64,000 nt of DNA from Pinus tabuliformis (taxonomy: Eukaryota; Streptophyta; Pinopsida; Pinales; Pinaceae): assembly GCA_031772625.1 (NCBI GenBank), contig CM062810.1:454589731-454653730 (forward strand). Reading direction: 5' to 3'. The translations under genes were made by a program, and so were the position numbers. Shown in pieces: positions 31,835 through 43,772 of the stretch (its first letter is position 1; each line of letters begins with the position of its first letter). The notes beneath the pieces were generated by a model. It worked only from the letters and a program-made list of their open reading frames with translations. It was not told the origin of the DNA and ran no database searches.

Positions 31835-32876
31835 TGTTGGGAAAAGTATCCAATTCAGAATGCCCCTATCCCACTCTAAGGTGTGATAGTGCCTTAGCAA
31901 CAAAAAAGGAAAACTATCTGAGTATTCTTCTTTATGAGATGTAAATAGAGAAAGAAGGATGTAACTAATCGGTGTCTTCCGCTAGTTTGTCGATCCAATC
32001 ACTCTCTCTTTTGTTCGCTTCCCGCTGCCTGCTCTTTCACGGGTGTAGCTTCACCCAGTTCCTGCAAGATCACAAGAGAGGAAAACTACACAAAAGACAT
32101 AGATTCACATTCATAACTAGTTTAGGATCAGATATAAACTAAATATGCAAATATAACAAAACATCATTGATATACAAGCATATAAGAGAAACTCAAATAG
32201 CTTTATTAATATGATAATAAAGTTCAAGAGGAGATACAACCAAGTGAGTCCCGATCCAGCATCTACCTCCCAGCAAAGGAATCCCTTTCTCTCCTCCAAC
32301 AAAGCATAAATCACCCAATGTACTAATCTCAATCTCAAACCAACAACAATTCTCTACAAAGTACAAAATTCCAGCCTCCTAAACCTCTGGGTGAGAGATC
32401 CATATATAGATGTAAGCAGAGAGGATGAATCAGCTTATGTTTTGACTTCTGGATTCTCTCTGTTAGTTCTTGCTTCCACTTGGAGGTTGAAAGCCTCTTA
32501 CTCATCACTAGTCGAATTCATTGAGGCAAGTGTCATTTGAGAAGATTCTGGAAGCTTCCATGGTCTTTCCACCTCGTTGAATGAGCTTGCCATTTGTCAT
32601 TTGCCGCTCAGTGCACCCTGGTAGTGCTTCCACCTACGTTGCAGTGCACCTAGCCAGTGTAGCCTCTGCATTTCAACGCAGGCAGCTAGTGGAGCCTCTG
32701 AATTGATCCTGAATTGACTGTTTCTGAGTGGTTTTTGGTGGAGAACTTCTGGGAGAAGCTGTCATTGGTTGACCTTGTTCCTTTAGGGGCAGGAACAACT
32801 CTTTTAGGGACTTTGGATCCCTTGGATTATGGACATTTCATGCTCAATGCTGTAAGGCACAAAAATGTCTATAACA
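31835..32876 (-). repeat. 3' LTR of the minus Ogre-like element (1042 bp)
   Basis: Nearly identical to 38574-39618. The minus-strand TATA-like TATATA is at 32403-32408. The ~75-codon frame at 32714-32935 lies wholly in U3 and is not considered a gene. Confidence 0.9.
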
Positions 32877-32890
32877 GTTTCCCCCTAAAG
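32877..32890 (-). other. Polypurine tract of the minus Ogre-like element
   Basis: The minus strand reads TTTAGGGGGAAAC directly before TGTTATAG. Confidence 0.7.
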
Positions 32891-35290
32891 TATGAGGCCT
32901 TTTATCGGGTGAAATGCTTTATTAGGAGGATCTGAAGTTCTTCCAATGCTGGGAGGAGACCTGTAATAAGATACAATACAATACATTATTTTTCATACTG
33001 CTTTCATGATCTAGCTGAGGCGGGCATTCCCATGCTCAGCTTTATAAATTCATTTTTCCGTACATAGAACAGACAATCGTCTGATGGTAGACTGATGATT
33101 TTGATGAAATCATCATCCTTTTTGTAGGATGATTATCTGCTGTAGTGTTGTACATGTCAATGTCTTTATTTTTCCTGAATATATATCGCAGCCCGGATGG
33201 ATGAAACTAGATCTGGGGTCTTCAATCTCGTTCGATCTTCACTCTAAGTACAAGTCGATCCATGTGAGAAATGTTCTGAAGTCGAACATGGAAAGACATC
33301 GCTTGATTACCAGTCAATGATGTAAACTGTTAACAAGTGCGAGAGGAATCACCGATAATGATAATGACCCTCAAGGTATTGCAGTACAATTCATGTGGTG
33401 TGAATAAAGGACTTGGCGTCGAACACCACGCAAAATCTTTCGGTCGAAGGTCATTGATGTATACCTGTCGCCGGAAGTGAGAAACTTGCCATTAAGGCAT
33501 GCAAGCTTCAAAGTACTAAAGGGGGTGTTCCTAGATCAACTTCTTGGATAATGAGCTGATGTCAACAAGAAGCGATCCGTCAAAGGAGGGCATTAATGTA
33601 TCCCACATCAGTGACACGGAACGGAGCAAATGATTTTGATGGAGGTGAAAACGATCTGATGATATATGGTTCAGGGTGGCGGTCATGAAAGGATGAAGGA
33701 TAATGTATGGTAGTGGATGGGACACGGTTGACTTCTCTGGATGACTTCTATTGAACATATCAGCGACACTTATGTGACGGATTGGTAGCATTTACCCCAA
33801 AGATGGATGGTATGGCGAGACCATGGTGATGTGACCGGTGAATGAAACAACCCAACCCGACTTAGGCACGGAGTGGAAGTGTCATGTTCAAGAGCGACTT
33901 GCTACCAATAAAAGTTCTTTGAGTTTCTTCCCAATTTTCCCCAGTCATTTCTGACCAGTACCTCTTTATTTTTGTCAAGCTTGAGGAGGATAACATATGC
34001 TTGTTCTATAATTTTCCCTTTGGGCAAACCCATCGCTATGTTTTAATGAGCCTAGTGATAGTGAAACTCGTTCTCGTCTAAAGACAAGTTTGTCGCTATT
34101 AATGTTTTTTAACGAGTCTAACGACAAAGATAACTCGATCCTTTTCAATTTTAGAGAGTCTAAAAAGGTACGTAAAGATAACTCCAAAGTTCCTTTTTCG
34201 TCATCTAATCCCTTAAGTCCGAAAAAGTATAAAACAATACAGAAGGGACGGATTTTCGATAGTTTTAACGAGCCGAACAAAACAAGCGCTCGATCTTTTT
34301 GTGCAATAATCCCTTAGGTCCAAAAATATTAAAATCTAGAGGAGGGATAGCACTTCCGGTAGCTTTAACGAGCTGGAAGGCCAAAACTCGGCAATCTTTT
34401 CATATTTTACAAGTCAGATGAAAAGAGCTTAAAGAAGACTCGTATTTTGAGGAACGAGTGATGAAACGGGTTAGCAGCTGATTCCAGGTAAGGGTTGGAA
34501 TTTTCCAATCACGGCAGTGTCACAAGGATGGCTAGTGAAATCACTCTTCGCAGCTGTTCCTCAAAATGGGTAAACAATCAAATGGAGGTGAATGATCGGC
34601 CAATGGAAAAATGGAGGTGATGGTGCAAACACGACCAAGGCTTTAATGGCTGATAAATTTACATTCACGGTGGTTATTTACCGGAGGGTTCATTTTTTAA
34701 CGAGCTTAAACGCGGGTTGAAACACTTGCTCGATCTTATGTTTATTTTTTAACGAGCATGATCTATGTGCTAAAACTGCTCGATTTTCTAGTCATATGAT
34801 AAGAATGTCTCATAAGGAAAAATCGGCAAGCTTTCGAGTGTTGCCCCACATCCTTTCTTTATGCAAGTTAGGAAATGACTAATCCAAAAAACAGATAAAT
34901 AATCGCTCTTTGCTTGCACTCCAAAAGGTTTGCATGCCCCCAAGTATAAAACAGAGTTTCAAAGTTACCTCTACTTTCACTTCCGCCAAAACATTTGTTT
35001 TACCGAGAGAGGCCTACCTCTTTTAGGTCACCCAAAGATTGTTCCATTAATCTTTCAAACAAAACACTTCTTCGGCGATGTTGCTCGAAATCAACAAAGG
35101 TGAGTGACGATGCCCGCCAACTCACATAACTTTGACAAGAGAATCTTATTCCAGAACAACCCCTCTTCCAATCACGGACGGGGTACGGACTAGTCATATT
35201 CTCCCGCGGAAACCTACCCTATACCCAAACTTTTCCTGCCGAAGCAGACCAGGATACATGCCCCCTAGGTTCCAGTCATATCCCTCCGAA
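32891..35290 (-). other. Ogre-like 3' internal region without coding; hairpin-rich
   Basis: No RT, RNase H or integrase motif was found in any frame. Between about 34030 and 34800, and again near 34437 and 37003, short inverted repeats recur: TAACGAG(C/T)...(G/A)CTCG(AT). Examples are CGAGT/ACTCG near 34112-34137 and CGAGC/GCTCG near 34268-34292, 34711-34736 and 34752-34780. The region from 32940 to 33960 contains nothing recognisable. Confidence 0.55.
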
Positions 35291-36858
35291 TTACTTGCGC
35301 TCATCGGGAGGACGGACCGTGGGTTGAGACATTTCTTGCATGAAGAGACCATTTAGGGATGGTATATGACTATTTGCGATGCGTGATCCAGGAAATGAAA
35401 GCTGGTCCACGAGCTTGACCACTCTTCCTTCATGCGGAAAACACATTACTCTAAAGAGTGAGGAGACGACGGCTCCCATGCAATATATATAGTCTCGTCC
35501 AAGGAGTAGGTTATAATCCAAGGGTCCTTGAATGACCATCACGTTCATTTGAACGGTCTTCCCTTTTAATGTGATAGACACATTGGGGAGGATCCCTAAA
35601 GGTCCACTGGTTCCTTTATCGAAGCCTGTCAGATTTCTCATTTCAGGCAAAAGCGCTAGAAAACCAAGCGCTTTCCAAGCAATAGAGGAAAGGATACTCA
35701 CAGATGCCCCCTCATCAATGATGGTGCTAGCCATAACCATTCTGTATATTTGAACGATAATTCGGAATGGTATGCTTGTTGGCAACCGGGGTCTGCCTAG
35801 TTGGTTCCAGTCGAAGGATACAACTAGGTTGCTTGGTGGTGGGACCAAGTAGATGGCCAGATATCGCTCTGACGAACTTCCTTCCTGCGATAAAGGAATA
35901 GGTGCATTTCCCCCGTGTTCGTCGGAGTCTGTGTTGATGAAAAGAATCTGGATGGTGTCATCCTTATTCTCTCAAGTGACTGTATCATTCGAAGGTAAAT
36001 CCTCTGAAGGCAAGACCAGGTCAACTGCCGCCTCGACCTTTTGACTTTCGTCTGGTATGGATTTAGTCGGTTCATCCTCAATGATAGATGCTTCAGCTGA
36101 CCACTTGAGCGGGCCAGTTGGGTTCTCAACTAACGAAGGACTTGGCAAGAGTTTTTTATATCCATGAGGAAGTCGTAACGGTGAAACCGGGGGATCTTCC
36201 AAGACTCTTTTAGCCTCATCTAAGAAGGGACAACGGTGGAGGGCATGGTTGCCTTTGCACAATCTACAGGGAGGTCTAGCCCTCCCTTTCTGTCCTGGAA
36301 CTTCACTTTCGCTAGTTGACGGTGTACTTTCAACATGACTATCAGAGGTTGACGACACCAGATTGTGCAAACGAGGAGACCAGTCCCTTAGTATCCGAGG
36401 GAGCAAGGACAATCTCTGTGAAAGTGGTCTCCCTTGCAGATGACATATGGCGATTTAGGCCTGGTCAGTGCTGTGTGTGGATTTTCATCAGACGACACTT
36501 GTTTTCCCTTATTTGCCTTTGATTCCTTCTTCTTTTTATCTTTCTTCTTCTTTTCCTTCTTCTCCTTAGGAACTTGGTTTTTAGTTTTACCAGTTCGGTC
36601 ACGCGAAGAGAAAGGAAGAGAGGAAGAATTATAGGAAGTAGAAGGTTGGTGGGAAATTCTGGACTCGTCTAATTTTTTATTCGACTGTTCAGGAATAGTG
36701 GTGTTCTGAACGACATTGGTTGAGAAGAGCCAGATCAGCAGGCCAATTGTCAGTCCTGGAAGCGACAATGTGGCCATATGGGGCGCACCAACATCTCCCC
36801 AAGAGGAGAAGGGACTAGGATTTCCACCAAGGGGAATTCCTTGTTTGGTGCGCTCCAT
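35291..36858 (-). pseudogene. Ogre/Tat-like Gag C-terminal part and protease
   Basis: Starts at ATG 36858 (MERTKQGIPLGGNPSPFSSW, like the copy at 63000). A Lys/Glu-rich stretch leads to two CX2CX3HX4C knuckles: the first has lost its first Cys (YVICKGDHFHRDC), the second is intact (CRLCKGNHALHRC). A one-base deletion near 36395 shifts the frame, and a TGA at 35972-35974 interrupts it again. The protease at 35291-35848 has DEGASVSILSS (active-site D-x-G in place of the usual DSGA), GPLDYNLLLGRDY and VSSLFRVMCFPHEGR, typical of the Ogre/Tat branch. The copy is inactive. Confidence 0.85.
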
Positions 36859-38552
36859 TTTCTCAAGCTAAAGATCAACGCAGGAAAAAGGGGTGATTGT
36901 TCCGTTTAAAATAAATTTTAACGACGCTTAGACACAACTTGCTTTTTCAATTTTAAAGAGTCGAGAAAAAGCTAAAAATGACTCTAGTCTCCTTCGATGT
37001 TTTAACGAGCCCGAAGTGACAAATGCTCGGCTGGACTTTTTCCGTTATAGAGTCTGAAAAAGGCCAAAAAGAACTGCTCTGGAGTTCTAGGTAGAGGGTG
37101 TGCCAAACTTTTCGCAAAACCGCAGAATACTTTTTAGGGTACGGGCGGTCAATCTTCCCGAATGCTGTGTTCAGTGCATTTCGATCATTAGGGTGGCTGA
37201 CACGGCTTCCTATGGATAAAGGTTTTATTCCTATAGGGGTCTCCCAATATATACTCGACGGTACGTGGGAGCACAATCCGTACTCGCACTTATCGTCTCT
37301 CAGGAGGAATCACCCAACCATCAGTGAGGCGACCAGTGACCAGGTTTTACGACGTCGGAACACGTCTCTAGCCTAGACCTCTATGTTGTGCGTTATGTTA
37401 CAAAGCTTTGTTAATTTCATTCAATTTATTTTAGGTTGAACTTTCTTAGAAGCTTGCCTTTTTGGATCACCACGAGATGTATGATACAATTCCTAAATGC
37501 AGTCTAAAGATGATAAGCAAGCTTTTATATCTTTTCAACAATGAAAATCCTAGCTACAAGGGGAAAAGAAAGACACCATCTTTTCTCAAAGAGCATAGAG
37601 CACACAGTAATGCACTTTTCCCTAAATCAACATACAAACTGTCAAAATGCAAATGCACGTATGCATGTATTTTTTTTCACTTTCTTAATATTGATGCCTA
37701 AAAAGAAAGTTGTTGTATAAATTTGAATTCGATTCCAAGTGAAAAACACAAACAAGTTCCTTTTTCGAAATCAAAAAGACGATTACGACACTTTATGATT
37801 TACTTGTTTCGACACTTGAAATGCATAAATTCAAACCAAAAGACAAAAGTAAAAGCTAAATCAACTGTGAACGGCAAACAAACTCACTCCTAAGATCAAA
37901 ACGACACTTATGACAGGCCTAGATCTAAGGGCGACAGTATGACTAGTTTACTTTTGTAATGGGAAATTGCAAATGATGTAACAAATACACAAAGAAAAAA
38001 TACAGTTTCTTTATACAACCGAGGTGGAATTGAGGCAAAGAAAAGGGGTTTCAGATAGGTACACTGATTGATAACAGGCTGCAAAAAACAGAGAGAAAAC
38101 TGAGCCAAAAGAAACAGAGAACCACAGCTGCACAAGGCAAAGACTGATCAGCGCACCCTCAGCACAGAGAAACTGAACTTCAGCGAAGGTAGCCTTCACG
38201 GGACCTGCGTTGAAATGAAGAACCTCTTCACAGAGTCTGTGCTGAAGCAGAAACGAGAGTTGTTTCTGGGTTCTGGGTCACGGTTTGCAGTTTAATCTAC
38301 GGTTTTTGGTCGGATAAAAGCTATCAATTAGGTACAATTAGAAGGATGATTTAAAGGAGGACTAAGATCTATCACAAAGGGATGTTAGGGCACTTGTAGA
38401 TCAGCTATTCAGATCATAAACAGGCCCAGCGAATGGACTAGAGTAGCAGATCTCTACTTTGCATTTGTAAATGGCAAATGCAGTTCAATTCGACACTCTT
38501 GAGTTTATGAAATGAATAGCAATAGAAACACAAGTAAACTAACAAGATACTT
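36859..38552 (-). other. Ogre-like untranslated leader
   Basis: Colinear in reverse complement with 61298-62999 of the plus copy, at least over 36880-37380. No coding frame is shared between the two copies here, so it is probably a true leader. It also has a CGAGC...GCTCG hairpin near 37003-37028. Confidence 0.6.
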
Positions 38553-38570
38553 TCCCCAATGGAGTTGCCA
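38553..38570 (-). other. PBS, tRNA-Arg type
   Basis: The minus strand reads TGGCAACTCCATTGGGGA, three bases inside the LTR. It resembles the TGGCGACTCC...GGGGA PBS of Ogre elements (tRNA-Arg) with a few changes. Confidence 0.75.
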
Positions 38571-38573
38571 ATT

Positions 38574-39618
38574 TGTTGCTGGGAAAAGTATCCAATTCGG
38601 AATGCCCCTATCCCACTCTAAGGTGTGATAGTGCCTTAGCAACAAACAAGGAAAACTATCTGAGTATTCTTCTTTATGAGATGAAAATAGAGAAAGAAGG
38701 ATGTAACTAACCGGTGTCTTCCGCTAGTTTGTCGATCCAATCACTCTCTCTTTTGTTCGCTTCCCGCTGCCTGCTCTTTCACTCGTCCAACTTCACCTAG
38801 TTCCTGCAAGATTACAAGAGAGGAAAACTACACAAAAGACATAGATTGACATTCATAACTAGTTTAAGATCAGATATAAACTAAATATGCAAATATAACA
38901 AAACATCATTGATATACAAGCATATAGGAGAAACTCAAATAACTTTATTGATATGATAATAAAGTTCAAGAGGAGATACAACCAAGTGAGTCCCGATCCA
39001 GCATCTACCTCCCAGCAAAGGAATCCCTTCCTCTCCTCCAATAAAGCATAAATCACCCAATGTACTAATCTCAATCTCAAACCAACGACAATTCTCTGCA
39101 AAGTACAAAATTCCAGCCTCCTGAACCTCTGGGTGAGAGATCCATATATAGACGTAAGTAGAGAGGATGAGTCAGCTTATGTTTTGACTTGTGGTTTCTC
39201 TCTGTCAGTTCTTGCTTCCACTTGGAGGTTGAGAGCCTCTTACTCATCACTAGTCGAATTCATTGAGGCAAGTGTCATTTGAGAAGATTCTGGAAGCTTC
39301 CATGGTCTTTCCACCTCGTTGAATGAGCTTGCCATTTGTCATTTCCCGCTCAGCGCACCCTGGTAGTGCTTCCACCTGCGTTGCAGTACACCTAGCCAGT
39401 GTAGCCTCTGCATTTCAACGCAGGCAGCTAGTGGAGCCTCTGAATTGATCTTGAATTGACTGTTTCTGAGTGGTTTTTGGTGGAGAACTTTTGGGAGAAG
39501 CTGTCATTGGTTGACCTTGTTCCTTTAGGGGCAGGAACAAATCTTTTAGGGAATTTGGATCCCTTGGATTATGGACATTTCATGCTCAATGCTATAAGGC
39601 ACAAAAATGTCTATAACA
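38574..39618 (-). repeat. 5' LTR of the minus Ogre-like element (1045 bp)
   Basis: Directly repeats 31835-32876, with small differences such as GTTGCTGGG versus GTTGGG at the inner edge. Confidence 0.9.
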
Positions 39619-40362
39619 CTTCCCTAAGCCCTATACCAACTTCTAAATCATTCCTATTGCTTTCGGCCAAATCCTGTAGGAATACCCGGGATCCTGTAGA
39701 AGCATTAGGACATTGTGTAGGTGCATTAGGACATCATGTAGGATGACATGTAGTGGCCTGGTTTGAGGCCTATTTGTGGAAAAAACATCCAAAAGATAGG
39801 AGAAAACCCCAAATTACCTCCCAAGCCATCTTACCTTTCATAACCATCTCTAACCCACCTGCCATAGCACCAAGAAGAATTAGCATTCATATATTCATAA
39901 AAAGGACAAAAAGAAGAAAAAGGTTATTGTATTCATTCATACGCACAATAGGAAAATGCTTGGTTATCTGAGATTGCATGCCTAGGATAGTTAGGATTAC
40001 ACAAATGTTAGCTTATAATTCTTTTGAAGCAAGATATATTAACAAATAGTTATATGAGTGGTGTCTTTAAAGAATTTATTTCAGTATTTTATTACTGCAA
40101 TAGGCAATATTTCAATTCTCTCAATTAGAGTAAAATTCCCTTTTCTCCATTGCTAATCAAACCTTTTCTAAATCAACAGAAGGTTGGTTTGAGAAACCCT
40201 AGTGGTCTATCACCAACTCAACAACAACAAAGAGTGGACCCATTGCATCTACTTGTGTATACAACATCGTTACCTCCAAGTTTGTATCAACCCAGGGTTA
40301 ATAAAGTAATGTTGGTAGCCCTAGGAGTTGTAGCATTTTTGTTGCAATACTAGTGCTCATCA
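39619..40362 (+). repeat. Athila-like LTR, right part
   Basis: Carries CCTGTAGGAA and CCTGTAGAAGC motifs near 39670-39700, at the same relative place as in the array LTRs. It ends with CAACATCGTTACCTCCAAG...GTTGTAGCATTTTTGTTGCAATACTAG-type sequence and CTCATCA. This completes the LTR begun at 30491. Confidence 0.7.
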
Positions 40363-40367
40363 CTTTT

Positions 40368-40385
40368 TAGCATTGTTTCTAGGGA
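40368..40385 (+). other. Degenerate tRNA-Asp PBS of the gag-pol element
   Basis: TAGCATTGTTTCTAGGGA, five bases after the LTR end. Several transitions separate it from the intact site at 18748. Confidence 0.5.
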
Positions 40386-40793
40386 GGTGTCTGAGTAGAT
40401 GTGATTTCTACTTTCTTTCTTCCATTTCTTATCTCTTTCATTCTCATATTAGCTAAATTTTTTTTGCAAACTAATTGTAAGTTGGTTTTCTTTCCTTTCC
40501 ATTCTGCAACTGAGATTTCATTCATCAAATAGTTTCCATTCAGTTTGTTATTTCAATTGTAGAATTAGTCTTAAATCTTGAAAAAAAAGCAAAACAAAAA
40601 CACTTCTTTCATGCCTTGTAGGAATATGGATAAATTAGATAAATTTCTACCAAATACCCCCACCACTTCAAACATCCAACCTTCCCTCTTCTTCAGTGGT
40701 TTTGAATTGGCAGACCCCTTAGGCGAGTAACAAAAGATTTTTTAAGAGCCTACAGGGCGAGAAGAAGAAGAAGAACCCATTCCAACTGACCTA

Positions 40794-42310
40794 ATGGCTG
40801 AAAATAAAAATGACAGAGGAGATAGAGAAAGAATTGAGGGTGATTTTCCCATCAGAGAAACCAATGGGGATGCCAAGATGAAAAACATAAGCCCCTCTTC
40901 TCTTCCTCACTTCCATGGCCTGACCTCAGAAGATCTAGATAGTTTCTTGTCTGAGTTCATTGTCATATGAAGAGCTTATGATTACACCACTAATGATTAG
41001 AAGTTGAAATTATTCCCATCCACTCTTAAGGATGCAACTTTGCGGTGGTTCATGGGTTTACCTGGGGATAGCATCACCACCTGGTCTCAGATGCAGCAAT
41101 CCTTCAACAACAACTATTGGGACTATTGTAGGTTGAAGGAAACTAAAGAGGAAATTTTTAGAATGACCTCACGACATGATGAGCCCTTAGAAGATTATGA
41201 GGAAATATTCCAACTTAGCTACAAAAGGGCTAGGTGCACACTCGATCTTGAGTCACTGAAGCTAGTCCTACTCAGGGGGTTCAAGAAGATCTTCTGGATA
41301 TCCTAAACTTGATATTAGGATGGGAAATCTACCAACTACCCTATGAAGGTATTAAGAACGTCTTTAAGAACCATTCCAGGGCAGATAGGAAAAAGGGTAA
41401 GGGTAGTCAACCAGTGGCCAACTCATCCTCTTCCAATGCATCTATAAAAGGTGAAATTGGAAATATGTTGGAAGATTTAAAGAATGAGATGTTGCAAACC
41501 CTTGCCCTATAGATGGACACTATGCACATCAAGAGAAATCAAGAGGAAGCAGAGAGAGCATTAGCCATCTTCTGTCCCAGATGCACAAGGAGGCACCTTA
41601 GCAATGAATTTCCATTAAACCTTATAGAAATTTGCTTAGTCTATGAAGACAACTACTCCACAGGCAAGTTCCCTTCTCTACTTGGACTAAAATCTATGTA
41701 TCGGGGAACTGAAGGGGTGAATAAACACCTCTTCTACGTAAATCAAAGGAGGCCTCATGGGCCTTGACCATACCAGCACGACATGTAAAGGTCATCCTAT
41801 GCATGTTACAACCCTAACCAAAACATATACATTCGCTCTTGGGGCCCCCATACTCATCCCTCCTCATCTATACCTTCTCCTTAGCCTTTTGCACCTCAGC
41901 ACCATTCCCAACTGAACCAACCAACCATTTTAGCCATATACTCCTCCACAGCCTCAATGGAATGCACCACACTAGGAGTGAGGCCCTCATACAAAAATGA
42001 TGTAGTTTTATTGCCTTGACCTCCTACTCAACCATAGCTTTTACACCCTCCTCCACCTAGACAACCTCAAATGCACGCACAACAAAATGTGTACTCAAAC
42101 AACAAACATACACATCAGTTCTATGGTGGAGCAACATCCTACAATCCTTATGCTATGGAAAATCAGGAAATCAACCTAAGGTATGGGAGAGTACTCCCGG
42201 ACAACCAACCTCAATATCCATCGACGGAGAGTGAGGAGGAAAGAGAGGAAAGTATTCCTAGAGTGAATCCACTAGCCTTTCCTGAAATATTAACTGATCT
42301 AGTCTAGCCT
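40794..42310 (+). pseudogene. Athila-like Gag, full-length but decayed
   Basis: Starts MAENKNDRGDRER. The retrotransposon-gag domain lies at about 41004-41306 (ATLRWFMGLPGDSITTWSQM; ETKEEIFRMTSRHDEPLEDY). Downstream, 41400-41767 matches the array Gag (LEDLKNEMLQ, EAERALAIFCPRCTRRH, VNQRRPHGP). Knuckle 1 has lost its last Cys (NEF) and knuckle 2 most of its ligands (CLVYEDNYSTGKF). The Pro-rich part has stops. This is the best model here for what the array's parent Gag contained. Confidence 0.85.
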
Positions 42311-42479
42311 ACCCCATAAGCAAATGAATTTTTGAGTGAATTGAAAAATATATGTGTCAAAATTTCACTTCTTCAATCCATTAAGGATGTCCCTATTTAT
42401 GACAAACTAATTAATGAGAAGTGTTTCAAATATGTAGGGGGCGAGAAAGAGACACCCCTATCATTAATGTCAGTGGATA

Positions 42480-43100
42480 GCTATCTGACTTAATGTTGGG
42501 TCAAGTAATTTGCCCAAAGTATTTGGACCCTAGAAGCCCTACGGTACATGTGCACATCAATGGCAACATTGTCCCACACATCATGATTGTTCTTGGGCCT
42601 ATCATTGTGTAATGACTAATGAAATCATGGTCAAGCTAAATCTCTAGGGTTCATTAAGAAAGACCACAATCGTCTTGCAGCTTGCAGACCGTTCCATAGT
42701 AGCCCCTGAGGGGATTTTTGAGGATGTGATGGTGTCCATTGATTCCTAGGATTACCCTGCACACTTCCTAGTTCTCCATAATAAGTCCAAGCTTAATGGT
42801 TATGCTATCATACTTGGGAGGCCTTGGATAGCCACCGTCGATGCCTACATCAACTCTAGGGTTGGAAACATGACTATCACAAATGGGCATCTATCCAAGG
42901 AGTTGGACTTGCACCCTGTTGCTCAGCCATCCTTAGAACACGATTTACCTTTATGGCTAGAAGAGGAGGAAGAGGATGAAGTCTACACAACCCAATTCTA
43001 TACCCTAGAATTTGCCATGGGAGGAGGAAAATCAAATGAAGATGATTTGATTGAACACATACTCCAAAATCCAACTCCCAAAAAATTTTCAATAGAATAA
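42480..43100 (+). pseudogene. Athila-like protease region
   Basis: Reads CPKYLDPRSPTVHVHINGN, then LQLADRSIVAPEGIFEDVMV near 42680-42735, and YAIILGRPWIATVDAYIN near 42800-42855, the flap and C-terminal half of a gypsy aspartic protease. The active-site Asp-Ser/Thr-Gly is not recognisable (IVLGPIIV where DLGA would be expected). A Glu-rich linker follows to 43100. Confidence 0.75.
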
Positions 43101-43159
43101 GGAGTGAAGTAAACCAAGAGAAACCATCGGATTGATCTCTGCTTAGCTTATTCAAACCC

Positions 43160-43772
43160 TACTCGTGTCAAGACAATAGAATTCAGCCCTGAAAGAACTT
43201 TGAAAATCAACCCCTCTCTTTCTATACACCAAGAAGAAGAGTTATGTAACAAACTAAGGGAAAATTTGGATGCCTTTTCTTGGAGTTACAAAGAAATGAA
43301 GGGAGTGAACCCGTTGATGTGTACTCACCACATTTATATTGAAGAAGCTTACAAACTAGTGTGACAACCCCAAAGGAGAATGAATCAAGCTCTCAAGAAT
43401 ATAGTCAAAGAAGAACTACAAAAGCTGTTGGATGCAGGATTCATTTACCCTATCTCAAACAATGAGTGGTTTTCTCATTTGGTGTTGGTTCCAAATAAAA
43501 ATGGGAAGTGGAGGGTTTTTGTTGATTACAAAGAGTTAAACAAAGAAACAAAGAAGGACCATTTCCCTGTACCTTTCATTGATTAAGTGTTGGATGGCCT
43601 GGCAGGGAAAAAGTTATTCTCTTTCTTAGATGGTTTTAGTAGATACAATCAAATCCAGATTATCCTTGAATACCAAGATAAATCACCTTCACCTATCCTT
43701 TGGGTACTTTCACTTATAGTGTTCTTCCTTTTTCCCTATGCAATGCCCCTACCACTTTCCAGAGAGAAATAT
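43160..43772 (+). pseudogene. Athila-like reverse transcriptase, 5' part
   Basis: MNQALKNIVKEELQKLLDAG, the LVLVPNKNGKWRVFVDYKELN block and FLDGFSRYNQI (catalytic Asp) are clear. A frameshift near 43680 precedes LCNAPTTFQREI, and the gene is then split at 43772 by the inserted gypsy element, resuming at 47139. Confidence 0.85.
43768..43772. other. Target-site duplication AATAT (left)
   Basis: Repeated exactly at 47139-47143. It flanks the element inserted in the RT gene. Confidence 0.92.

Larger units (their letters stand above)
31835..39618 (-). mobile_element. Ogre/Tat-like retrotransposon, deleted pol
   Basis: On the minus strand it runs from the 5' LTR (39618-38574) through a tRNA-Arg-type PBS, a 1.7-kb leader, gag, protease, about 2.4 kb without recognisable coding, a purine tract and the 3' LTR (32876-31835). 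LTRs start TGTTATAGAC and end CAACA. RT, RNase H and integrase are absent. CTTCC occurs at 39619-39623 and at 31827-31831, possibly the target duplication, but three bases (TAT) intervene on the left, so this is uncertain. It sits inside an Athila-like LTR. A related copy begins at 60212 on the other strand. Confidence 0.85.

Noticed and set aside
32714-32935. ORF of about 73 codons repeated at 39456 (MTVSEWFLVENFWEKLSL)
   Set aside because: Located in the U3 of the Ogre-like LTR on the strand opposite to the element, and duplicated only because the LTR is; no domain.
40000-43100. Possible host gene between LTR and RT
   Set aside because: All readable pieces match Gag and protease of the Athila-like element.
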